NCBI RefSeq assembly: GCF_900114185.1
Contig: NZ_FOSE01000002.1
Span: forward strand, 125,909 to 189,908
Length of the DNA stretch: 64,000 nt
Reading direction: 5' to 3'
DNA from: Cellulomonas sp. KH9
Lineage (GTDB): Bacteria > Actinomycetota > Actinomycetes > Actinomycetales > Cellulomonadaceae
Below are positions 17,845 through 25,233 of the stretch, piece after piece. Within the stretch, counting starts at the first letter, position 1. Each line of letters begins with the position of its first letter. The notes under the pieces are model-generated. The model made no database searches, was not told the DNA's origin, and saw nothing but the letters and a program-made list of their open reading frames with translations. The position numbers and the translations under genes are program-made.

Positions 17845-17873
17845 GCCGTCCGCCCGCGGCGGGTGCGGACGGC
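17845..17873 (+). terminator. Stem-loop after the nir/sirohaem operon
   Basis: GCCGTCCGC (17845-17853) pairs with GCGGACGGC (17865-17873) around an 11-base loop that itself contains a small GC stem. It begins four bases after the chelatase stop codon. Confidence 0.5.
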
Positions 17874-17920
17874 CGGTTCGTGGGATCGTCGTCGGCACCA
17901 CCACCCCGAGAGCAGGTCGA

Positions 17921-18727
17921 GTGACAGCCATGAGCGAGCCGGTCCGTCCGGAGCCCGTCCCCGCACCGCCGGGGCGGCCGCGCCTCGTCTCCGTCGTCGT
18001 CCCGGTGCGTGACGACGCCGCGCACCTCGACGCCTGCCTCACCCTGCTGGCCCGCCAGACCCGGCTGCCCGACGAGGTCGTCGTCGTCGACAACGCGTCC
18101 ACCGACGCCACCGTCGAGGTCGCGCTGCGGCACGGTGCGCGCGTGGTGCACGAGCCGCGGGTCGGCATCCCCGCCGCGGTCGCCACCGGGTACGACGCGG
18201 CCCGCGGTGACGTGCTGCTGCGTCTCGACGCCGACTCCCGCCCCGGGCCCGGGTGGGTCGAGCACGCGGTGCGGGTGCTCGACGACCCCGACGTCGAGGC
18301 GGTCAGCGGGTGGGGCCGGTTCGACGTGCCCCGCCCCTGGGGGGTGCTCCTCGCGACGGTGTACCTCGGGTCGTACTACCTGCTCGGTGCGCTCGCCGCG
18401 GGCCACGGCGTGATCTGGGGGTCCTCCGCCGCGCTGCGCGCCGAGTCGTGGCGCCGTGCCCGCCCGCACGTGACGCGCACCGAGGACGTGCACGACGACC
18501 TGGACCTGGCGATGGCGCTCGGCCCCGGTGCGCGGGTCGTCGTCGACCGGTCGTGGCGGGTGGGGGTGTCGGCGCGGTCCGTGCGCCCGGGACGCCAGTG
18601 GGTGCCGCGGTTCGGGCGGGCCTTCCGGACGCTCGGTCGCCAGTGGCGTGTGCTGCCGCCGTGGCGGCGGTGGGAGGTGCGTCTGCGCGGCTCCGAGGGC
18701 GGCGCCCCCGGCCGGGCGGAGGCCTGA
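17921..18727 (+). CDS. Family 2 glycosyltransferase
   Basis: This 268-residue GT-A fold transferase has VSVVVPVRDDAAHLDACL near residue 23, DEVVVVDNASTD, and a DXD-like LRLDADSRPGPGWVE that binds nucleotide-sugar and metal. The TEDVHDDLDLAMAL segment near residue 190 holds the probable catalytic acid region. A hydrophobic stretch near VLLATVYLGSYYLLGALA may anchor it to the membrane. GTG at 17921 has AGCAGG five bases upstream; ATG at 17930 is the alternative start. Acceptor and sugar are unknown. It stands alone between the nir operon and a convergent phosphatase gene. Confidence 0.85.
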   Translation: MTAMSEPVRPEPVPAPPGRPRLVSVVVPVRDDAAHLDACLTLLARQTRLPDEVVVVDNASTDATVEVALRHGARVVHEPRVGIPAAVATGYDAARGDVLLRLDADSRPGPGWVEHAVRVLDDPDVEAVSGWGRFDVPRPWGVLLATVYLGSYYLLGALAAGHGVIWGSSAALRAESWRRARPHVTRTEDVHDDLDLAMALGPGARVVVDRSWRVGVSARSVRPGRQWVPRFGRAFRTLGRQWRVLPPWRRWEVRLRGSEGGAPGRAEA

Positions 18728-18751
18728 CGCACACGGACCGTCAGTGGTTCG

Positions 18752-20224
18752 TCAACGGGGCGCGGGGTCCAGGGCGTCCGGACGGCCGGCCGTCCACTGC
18801 ACCATGAGCAGCGTCGCGTCGTCCTGCAGCGTGCCGGTGTGGTGGTCCAGGATCGCCGCCACCACCCGCCGCGTCACCTCGGGCAGCGGCATGCCCTCCG
18901 CGGCGGTGCGCTGCAGCACGTCGACGAGCCCGCCGACCCCGAACGTGCGTCCCGCTCCGTCCTGCTCCTCGGTGATCCCGTCGGAGTGGACGACGACGGT
19001 GTCGCCCGGCTGCAGGTGCTCCTCGCCGACCGTGGTGCTGCGCACCTCGATCCCCAGCAGGGGCCGGCGCCCGTCGTCGAGGTGCTTGACCACCTTGCCG
19101 GCCCGCAGCAGCAGGGGCGGCGGGTGCCCGGCCGCGAGGTAGCGCAGCCGGCCGGTCAGCAGGTCGAGCTCGGCGGCGACCCCGGTGGCGAAGACGTGCC
19201 CCGCGAAGTGCTCCGCGATCGCGTCGTGCGCGGCCTCCACCTGCTCGAACAGACCCGCCCCGCTGCACCGCGCCGCGCGGTAGGCCGACATCGCCGCCGC
19301 CACCGCCAGGCCCGCCCGCAGGTCGTGGCCCGTCGCGTCGAGCACCGCGAACTGCGCGCGGGTCGCGCTCAGCGCGTAGTCGAAGAGGTCGCCGCCCAGG
19401 TCGTGCGCCGGCTCGATGCGCCCCGCGACCAGCACCCGGTCGGTGCCGGCGGTCGACGGCGGCAGCAGGCGGCGGACCAGCTCGGCCCGTGCGCTGCGGG
19501 GACGCACCGAGACGACCTGCTCCAGCGTGTCGCCGTACGCGTCGAGCGCCGTCACCAGGTGGCCGAGGTAGTGGGCGAGCCACCAGCAGTGGCGGTGCAG
19601 GTTGGGGTCGTCGAGGTCCGCGGGGTCGGCCAGCATGAGGTCGAGCACGCCGACGCGCTCGGCACCGTCGACGACCGGGACCCACAGGCGCGCCTGCCCG
19701 TCCTCCCCGACGGCGGGCTGCGTCTGCAGCAACCGGTACGCCCGCCCGGGCAGGGTGCCGTCCACCGACAACGGCGCGCGCCCGTGGCCGGGGCCGTCCG
19801 GCAGCGGGACCAGGGTGCGGGCCGCCTCGTCCGCGAGGTACAGCACGGGCACGACCCCGAGGTGGTGCGCGGCGGTGACGACGGCCTCGGGCAGCGCGTC
19901 CGGGGGCGCCAGGTGCGTGCCGCGCAGCAGCGTGACCAGCGCGGCGAGCGGGCCGCCCTCGGGCTCGGCGGACCGCAGGGGGCGCGAGTAGGGCGCGCGG
20001 TCGCTGCCCGTGATCCGGTCGAGCTCCTCGTTGACCGCCAGGGCGACCCGGTCCCGCTCACGGACCGGCAGGTCCGACGTCCCGTCGAGGAACTCGGCGA
20101 GGTCGGCCGGCCCCGCCTGGCCGCCGAGCGCGAAGTACCGCACCCACAGGTCCTCCGGCCGCAGGCGGGTGCGCCCGAACGCGGCGCGGATCCGCCCGCG
20201 CTGGCGGTCGCCCGCGCTGGTCAA
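18752..20224 (-). CDS. PP2C (SpoIIE-type) protein phosphatase with GAF-like sensor region
   Basis: This 490-residue protein has PP2C/SpoIIE phosphatase motifs in the C-terminal half: GGDLFDYALS, AVLDATGHDLRAGLA with metal-binding Asp, YLAAGHPPPLLL, VVHSDGITEEQD and LQDDATLLMV. These enzymes act on Ser/Thr phosphate, often on anti-sigma-factor antagonists. The middle region (about 125-240) has GAF-like character (PLSVDGTLPGRAYRLLQTQP, LWVPVVDGAERVGVLDL). TTG at 20224 overlaps the stop of the GAF-ANTAR gene by four bases (TTGA), so the two are probably translated together. No STAS or kinase partner lies nearby. Confidence 0.88.
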   Translation of the reverse strand: MTSAGDRQRGRIRAAFGRTRLRPEDLWVRYFALGGQAGPADLAEFLDGTSDLPVRERDRVALAVNEELDRITGSDRAPYSRPLRSAEPEGGPLAALVTLLRGTHLAPPDALPEAVVTAAHHLGVVPVLYLADEAARTLVPLPDGPGHGRAPLSVDGTLPGRAYRLLQTQPAVGEDGQARLWVPVVDGAERVGVLDLMLADPADLDDPNLHRHCWWLAHYLGHLVTALDAYGDTLEQVVSVRPRSARAELVRRLLPPSTAGTDRVLVAGRIEPAHDLGGDLFDYALSATRAQFAVLDATGHDLRAGLAVAAAMSAYRAARCSGAGLFEQVEAAHDAIAEHFAGHVFATGVAAELDLLTGRLRYLAAGHPPPLLLRAGKVVKHLDDGRRPLLGIEVRSTTVGEEHLQPGDTVVVHSDGITEEQDGAGRTFGVGGLVDVLQRTAAEGMPLPEVTRRVVAAILDHHTGTLQDDATLLMVQWTAGRPDALDPAPR

Positions 20225-20946
20225 CGCCCGGCCACCCGGTGCGTGTGGTCCGTGAGCAGACGGGTCGCGATCTGGTGGACGCCCGTGCGCTCCTGCTCGG
20301 CCCGCGCCGCCAGGTGGGCGAGGGCCGCCTGGTCGGTCAGGCCGTCACGCCCCATGAGCAGCCCGGCCGCGCGCTGCAGGGCGTCGCGCCGTGCCAGCAC
20401 GGTCCGCACGTCCTGCGACAGCCGCCCCGCGTCCCGGAACGTCCGGGCGCTGGCCAGCAGGAGGGCGCCCTGCGCGGCGAACAGGTTGAGCGTGGTCTCG
20501 TCCCGGGGCCCGAACGCGTGCGGCTCGTGCGCGTAGAGCTTGAGCGATCCGACTGCGAGGTCGCCGGCCACCATCGGCGCGCTGAGCACCGACGCCACGT
20601 CGAGGGCGGCCACCTCCTGCGCCCAGCGCGGCCAGCGCGGGTCCGTCGCGACCACGTCGACCCGCACCGCCCGGCGGGTCAGCCACGCGGCGAGGCAGGG
20701 GCCCTCCGCCAGGCGGTACTGCACCGCGTCGGCGGCCTCGACCAGCGTGCCCGTGGCCGCGGTCGTGGTGCCGCCGTGGCCCTCGTCGCGGTCACGGTCG
20801 ACCACCGTGACGCCCGCACCGCACGCCGCGGGCACGGCCTGCAGGAGGGTCGCCGTGAGCAGGTCGAGGACCTGGCCCACCGCGCGGTCCGTGAGCATCA
20901 GGCCGGACGCGCGGGCCACGACATGCTCCAACGGTGCACCGGCCAT
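20221..20946 (-). CDS. GAF and ANTAR domain RNA-binding regulator
   Basis: This 241-residue protein combines an N-terminal GAF sensor (about 10-165; YRLAEGPCLAAWLTRRAVRV, VLSAPMVAGDLAVGSLKLYA) with a C-terminal ANTAR helix bundle (about 175-235; DALQRAAGLLMGRDGLTDQA). ANTAR domains bind paired RNA stem-loops and prevent transcription termination. ATG at 20946 has GAGGGGG upstream. A GTG at 20988 sits 7 bases after a TATGGT element and could be a leaderless alternative start adding 14 residues. The last bases overlap the phosphatase start. The ligand and RNA targets are unknown. Confidence 0.85.
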   Translation of the reverse strand: MAGAPLEHVVARASGLMLTDRAVGQVLDLLTATLLQAVPAACGAGVTVVDRDRDEGHGGTTTAATGTLVEAADAVQYRLAEGPCLAAWLTRRAVRVDVVATDPRWPRWAQEVAALDVASVLSAPMVAGDLAVGSLKLYAHEPHAFGPRDETTLNLFAAQGALLLASARTFRDAGRLSQDVRTVLARRDALQRAAGLLMGRDGLTDQAALAHLAARAEQERTGVHQIATRLLTDHTHRVAGR

Positions 20947-20994
20947 GATCGCGCCCCCTCGTGCGGCCACGTCGTCGTGCTGCCTCACTCCTCG

Positions 20995-21000
20995 ACCATA
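20995..21000 (-). promoter_or_regulatory. Putative -10 element for the GAF-ANTAR/phosphatase pair
   Basis: TATGGT on the minus strand ends 7 bases before an in-frame GTG at 20988. Either the gene has a leaderless start there, or this is a short leader for the ATG at 20946. Confidence 0.45.
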
Positions 21001-21054
21001 GGACCGGCCACCGGATGGCGCCGCTCGTCATGGCCGGCGAGGGAGGTGCGCCTG

Positions 21055-21180
21055 GTGAACCCGTTCGACACGGTGGACGGCGTCGACCTCTCCGCCGGCA
21101 CGGCCCTCGACAGCGAGGACGTGGCCGCCACCCACCGCAGCAGCCGCGTGCGCGCCTGGGCCCGCCCCGACCACGCGCTC
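21055..21180 (+). pseudogene. Possible truncated or overlapping coding start
   Basis: GTG at 21055 is preceded by GGGAGG (21041-21046) at good spacing. It opens 42 codons (VNPFDTVDGVDLSAGTALDS and onward) whose third positions are all G or C, the signature of real genes in this genome. The frame then runs without a stop antisense into the membrane glycosyltransferase gene. It could be the remnant of a gene cut short, or a chance frame. I do not recognise the product. Confidence 0.3.
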
Positions 21181-22734
21181 TCAGGGGTGCGCGGCGGGTC
21201 GGTGCGGGGGCGCCGCGTCACGGGGCAGCAGCACCTGCGCGCCGTGCACCCGCACGAGCGTGCCGTGCCGGTGCAGCTGCTGCACGGTCGTGTCGTCGAA
21301 GCCGTTGCCCGTCGTGCGGACGAGGACGGCGGCCGTCCCGGACGTCAGGTAGGCCACCGCGTCCTCCTGCCAGCGGGTGTTGCGGGACCGGGGGACGGGG
21401 TCCCCCCGGTCGTCGCGGTCGCCGACCACGTACGTCTGCCCGGAGACGTCGACGCGGGTCCGGCAGCCGCGCTCCTCGTCGCGCGACAGCACGTCGAGGA
21501 CGGCCAGCACGCCGGGGGAGTCCGCGCGCACGCAGCCCTGCTCCGGGAGCAGCCCGCGGACCTGGGCGACGGCGAGCGTCTCCGGCGGCGGCGGGCGCAG
21601 CGCCGCCGTCGGCAGCCCCAGCGCCCCGACGGTCAGGGCCGCGGCCCACACCCGGTACCCCGCCGGCGCCGGCCCCCCGGCGGGGACCAGCGACACGGCC
21701 GCGGCCACCACCAGCACCACCGCCGCGGCACTGAACGCGGCGTAGCCGACGTAGAACGACGGCGCGGCCAGGAGCACGGCGACCTGCGTCCCGAGGAGCG
21801 CCACCCACAGCCGTCCCCGGCGCCCGCGCCACGCGGCCACCGCGGCGACCACCACCGCCACGCACACCACGGCCGTCAGAGCGGTGCGTGTCGCGGCGGG
21901 CTGCGGTGCGAGTGCGGTGCCTACGCCGCTGATCCCCGCCAGCCGCTCACCGGTCGTGGTGGTCGACCGGGGACGGCCCAGCTGGGCGAGCAGCACGAGC
22001 CGCACCAGCGCGCCGGGCGCGGCCACGGCGAACGGCAGCAGGACGAGCAGCGACGCGCCGGCCGCCGCACCCACGACGCGCACCGCCGAGCGCGTCCCCT
22101 GCGTCCACGCCTGCCAGGCGACGACCACGAGGACGGGGGCGACGTTCCAGATCTTGACGACGGGGCCCAGGCCGAGCACGGCGCCGCCGGCGTACAGCCA
22201 CCACCGGGACGCGTGGGGTGCGCGGGCCCGCAGCAGGAGGCAGACGGCGCCCAGCAGCGTCAGCGTGCCGAGCGGCTCGAGCAGCGTGAGGCGCTCGGCG
22301 CGAGCGGCGGCGGAGGAGACGGCGTACAGCGTGCCCGCCACGACGGCGGCGGCCGTCCCCCAGCGCAGGGCCAGCCGTGTGACGAGGACGGTGCTGACCG
22401 CGCCGACGGCCATGAACGCGACGCGCGCGGCGGCGAGCGCCGTCGGGTCGCCCGTCCACCGCGTCAGCGCGGCGAACGGCGCCAGCGCGAGCACCACACC
22501 CGGCGGGTGCAGGAGCAGGAAGTCGCGGTACGGCACCCGGCCGTGCACGAGGGCGACGGCCGAGGAGAAGTACACGCCGTCGTCGTACCCGTGGTAACCG
22601 CGCACGCCCGCCGCGCCCCCGACGAGGTGCCACCGCACCACGAGCGCGAGGACGCCCGCGGCGCAGGCGACCACCCACCCCGTGCGGCCACCGCCGCGGG
22701 TGCCCGCCGGGAACGAGACCCCCGCCCGTGCCAT
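21181..22734 (-). CDS. Polytopic membrane glycosyltransferase-like protein (GT39/GT87 type)
   Basis: This 517-residue protein has about ten membrane helices and a C-terminal extracytoplasmic domain. Near the N-terminus, GYDDGVYFSSAVALVHGRVP and YRDFLLLHPPG match the first loop of GT-C enzymes of the ArnT/GT39 and GT87 type, where acidic residues bind the polyprenyl-phosphate sugar. The last 110 residues are soluble, with paired cysteines (QGCVRADSPG, RGCRTRVDV). I placed the start at ATG 22734, preceded at 7 bases by a GACGCT element; an upstream GTG at 22857 would add a non-conserved basic tail. Substrate and acceptor are unknown. Confidence 0.75.
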   Translation of the reverse strand: MARAGVSFPAGTRGGGRTGWVVACAAGVLALVVRWHLVGGAAGVRGYHGYDDGVYFSSAVALVHGRVPYRDFLLLHPPGVVLALAPFAALTRWTGDPTALAAARVAFMAVGAVSTVLVTRLALRWGTAAAVVAGTLYAVSSAAARAERLTLLEPLGTLTLLGAVCLLLRARAPHASRWWLYAGGAVLGLGPVVKIWNVAPVLVVVAWQAWTQGTRSAVRVVGAAAGASLLVLLPFAVAAPGALVRLVLLAQLGRPRSTTTTGERLAGISGVGTALAPQPAATRTALTAVVCVAVVVAAVAAWRGRRGRLWVALLGTQVAVLLAAPSFYVGYAAFSAAAVVLVVAAAVSLVPAGGPAPAGYRVWAAALTVGALGLPTAALRPPPPETLAVAQVRGLLPEQGCVRADSPGVLAVLDVLSRDEERGCRTRVDVSGQTYVVGDRDDRGDPVPRSRNTRWQEDAVAYLTSGTAAVLVRTTGNGFDDTTVQQLHRHGTLVRVHGAQVLLPRDAAPPHRPAAHP

Positions 22735-22912
22735 CCAGCCAGCGTCGCAGCGGGTCCCCGAGGTCGCCACAGGGCGCCGGACGGCCCCGGCGGCACCCGG
22801 CGCCCCGGCCCGCGACGCCGACCGGCGCGGCACGGCGGGGAGCCCGGCAGCCCGCACCGCCGTGACGTGCAGGGCCGCGCCGTGGACGGGGTCGGGCGCG
22901 GTGCCGCGCGCC

Positions 22913-22918
22913 TATGAT
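22913..22918 (+). promoter_or_regulatory. -10 element of the lacI pair, leaderless arrangement
   Basis: TATGAT, close to the consensus TATAAT, ends exactly 7 bases before the GTG of the first lacI gene. No Shine-Dalgarno sequence precedes that GTG. The transcript would start at the first base of the start codon. Confidence 0.6.
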
Positions 22919-22924
22919 GGCGCG

Positions 22925-23947
22925 GTGGCACCGACCGCGCGTGACGTCGCCGCTCTGGCGGGTGTCTCCGTGAAGACGGTGTCCCGCGTCGTCAACGGCG
23001 CCCCCCACACGCGGCCCGAGGTCGTGCAACGGGTCAGGGCGGCCATGACCGAGCTCGACTGGACCCCGAGCGCGACGGCGCGCAACCTGCGCACCCGGCG
23101 CACCGGGCTCATCGGCATCGGCGTGGACGAGCTGCGGCGGCCGTACCTGGCGACGCTCGTCGAGGCGCTCGTGGTGGAGGCCGACCGGCGCGGCATCCCC
23201 GTCGCGGTGGAACCCACGCGCGGCGACGACGAGCGCACGCGGGCGCTCTTCGCCGGCAGGGGCACCCGCTTCGACGGGCTCGTCCACATCGGCGCGCCGC
23301 CGCCGCGCGTCGGCACCGACGGTGCGCTCACCCACCGCCCGGTCGTCGTCGTGCAGGGCGGGCGCGAGGCGGGGTCCGTGGACCACGTGCGGGAGGACGT
23401 GGACGAGGCGATGGCCCTCGTCGTGCGGCACCTGGCGGTCATGGGTCGGCTCCGTCCGGCCCTGCTCGGGGGCGACCGTGCGGCCCGCCCGGACGAGGAC
23501 CCGGCGCGCCCCTCCGCGAGCCTGCGGGCGGCGCTCGCGGAGACCGGGTTCGACCCCGACGCCGTGCCGGTGGTGCCGGTCGAGGGCGTCGCGGACCGAC
23601 GCGCCGGGGCACGGGCGGCGGCGCGGGCGCTCGACGCCCACCCCGCGCTCGACGTCCTGGTGTGCGTCAGCGACGAGGTGGCGCTCGGTGCGCTCGCGGC
23701 GCTGCGGGGCCGCGGCGTCGACGTCCCCGGCCAGGTGGCGGTCGTCGGCTACGACGACCTCGACGACGGCCGCTTCTCGACGCCCTCGCTGACGACCGTC
23801 GACCCGGGACCGGCCCGCCTGGCACGCATGGCGCTGGAGCTGCTCGACGACCGGCTCGCGGGGCGCGCGCCGCAGGGCCCGCGCGCCGTCACCCTGCCCG
23901 TGGAGCTGGTGCGTCGGGAGTCCACCCTCGGCGAGGCGCTGCCGTGA
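22925..23947 (+). CDS. LacI family transcriptional regulator
   Basis: This 340-residue LacI/GalR protein has an N-terminal helix-turn-helix (TARDVAALAGVSVKTVSRVV, residues 3-22) and the hinge SATARNLRTRRTGLIGI. A periplasmic-binding-protein-like sugar-sensing domain follows, ending with VAVVGYDDLDDGRFSTPSLT. GTG at 22925 is the only start that leaves the helix-turn-helix at the normal distance from the N-terminus; it has a -10 element 7 bases upstream. It overlaps a second LacI gene by four bases. It probably controls the sugar importer and hydrolase genes downstream; the ligand is not evident. Confidence 0.93.
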   Translation: MAPTARDVAALAGVSVKTVSRVVNGAPHTRPEVVQRVRAAMTELDWTPSATARNLRTRRTGLIGIGVDELRRPYLATLVEALVVEADRRGIPVAVEPTRGDDERTRALFAGRGTRFDGLVHIGAPPPRVGTDGALTHRPVVVVQGGREAGSVDHVREDVDEAMALVVRHLAVMGRLRPALLGGDRAARPDEDPARPSASLRAALAETGFDPDAVPVVPVEGVADRRAGARAAARALDAHPALDVLVCVSDEVALGALAALRGRGVDVPGQVAVVGYDDLDDGRFSTPSLTTVDPGPARLARMALELLDDRLAGRAPQGPRAVTLPVELVRRESTLGEALP

Positions 23948-24942
23948 GGCGCCCGACCCTGGCGGACGTCGCCGCGGTGGCCGGGGTCTCGGCCAAGACC
24001 GTCTCCAACGTGATGCTCGGCCGCAACGGGGTCTCCGAGGCCACGCGCCGGGCGGTGCTCGCCGCCGTCGAGCAGTGCGGCTACGAGGTGAACCTGGCGG
24101 GCCGCGGGCTGGCGTCCGGCCGCACGGGGCGCGTCGCGGTCGTGGTGCCCAACATCTACCAGCCGTACTTCGCGGAGGTCGCCGAGCGGTTGATCCTCGC
24201 GCTGGACGCGCGTGGTCTGACCGCCATGCTGCAGATCGCGCACGACGGTGCCGCCGAGCGCGAGGCGGTGCTGGGCGGCCGGGTGCGGGACGTCGACGGC
24301 GTCATCGTGTGTCCCCACGTGGCCTTCCCGCCCGACGACACGGCGCCCGCGCGGCCCGTGGTGCAGCTCGGCGGCGTCCCGACGGGTCGCTGGGACTGCG
24401 TCGTGATGGGGGAGCGGGAGGGTGCCGACGCCGTGACGCGTCACCTGCTCGACACCGGGCGTCGCCGCATCGCCCTGGTGTGGAACGGCGCGCCCGGCGT
24501 CCGTCCCTCCGACGACCGCTTCGCCGGCCATCTGGCCGCGCTGGCGGCGTACGGCGTGCCGCACGACCCGGCGCTGGTCGCGGTGGGGTCCGACTGGGAC
24601 CGGCGTGCCTCGGGGTACGAGGCGATGGTGGGGCTCCTGCGGTCCGGGGCCTCCTTCGACGCGGCGCTGTGCATCAACGACGCCGTGGCGGCCGGCGCGC
24701 TGCGCGCCCTGCACCGTCACGGCGTGCGCGTCCCCGAGGACGTCGCGGTCACCGGGTTCGACGACACCGACGAGAGCGGTTTCACCGTCCCGTCCCTGAC
24801 GTCGGTGAGCCCGCGCCAGGGGGAGATGGTCGAGCACGCGGTGGCCATGCTGCTCGAGCGCATCGCGGGCCACGCGGGTCCCGCGCGCGCGGTGCGCACC
24901 GGGGCGGACCTCGTCCCGCGCGCGTCGTCCGCCGCGGTCTGA
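23944..24942 (+). CDS. LacI family transcriptional regulator (second of a tandem pair)
   Basis: This 332-residue LacI family protein has the helix-turn-helix LADVAAVAGVSAKTVSNVML near residue 6, the hinge NLAGRGLASGRTGRVAVVVP, and the effector domain with YQPYFAEVAERLILALD and AVTGFDDTDESGFTVPSLT. GTG at 23944 overlaps the stop of the first lacI (GTGA), so both regulators should be made from one message. The recognition-helix residues differ slightly from the first protein (VSAKTVSNVM versus VSVKTVSRVV), so the two may read related but not identical operators. Confidence 0.93.
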   Translation: MRRPTLADVAAVAGVSAKTVSNVMLGRNGVSEATRRAVLAAVEQCGYEVNLAGRGLASGRTGRVAVVVPNIYQPYFAEVAERLILALDARGLTAMLQIAHDGAAEREAVLGGRVRDVDGVIVCPHVAFPPDDTAPARPVVQLGGVPTGRWDCVVMGEREGADAVTRHLLDTGRRRIALVWNGAPGVRPSDDRFAGHLAALAAYGVPHDPALVAVGSDWDRRASGYEAMVGLLRSGASFDAALCINDAVAAGALRALHRHGVRVPEDVAVTGFDDTDESGFTVPSLTSVSPRQGEMVEHAVAMLLERIAGHAGPARAVRTGADLVPRASSAAV

Positions 24943-25233
24943 GCCGCGGGCGCGGCCATCGGGCGGCGCTCCGACCTGCAGGGACGCCATCGCTCCACCT
25001 CACCGGTGCGCGCTGCACCCGCCGACGGCCATGTTCTTGGCTACTTTCTTGACAACGCTGAAGTCGGTCCATGAGGATCGGTCCCGGCACCCCACGGGGC
25101 GCCTGCACCGCTGACCTGCGACGCGCACGCGGACCGGGGTCGTGCGCGTGCCGTCCCGGCGACGACGCCGTCGACGGTGCGCCCGCCCGGCGTGCGCCGG
25201 CAGGTCGGCCCGCCCGTCTCAAGGAGGAGACCC
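24943..25233 (+). other. Intergenic region upstream of the sugar importer
   Basis: These 291 bases carry the promoter region of the importer operon. The segment 25031-25066 is conspicuously A/T-rich for this genome. A long leader of about 150 bases follows the promoter, ending in AAGGAGGAG at 25221-25229. I see no reading frame with coding character. Confidence 0.5.
25049..25078 (+). promoter_or_regulatory. Promoter with LacI-type half-site, sugar importer operon
   Basis: TTGACA (25049-25054), an 18-base spacer and GAGGAT (25073-25078) form a plausible vegetative promoter. TTGACAACG overlapping the -35 resembles one half of the CG-centred operators bound by LacI-family proteins; the other half (CTGAAG) is imperfect. 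It is the only such site I noticed near the lacI pair. Confidence 0.5.
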
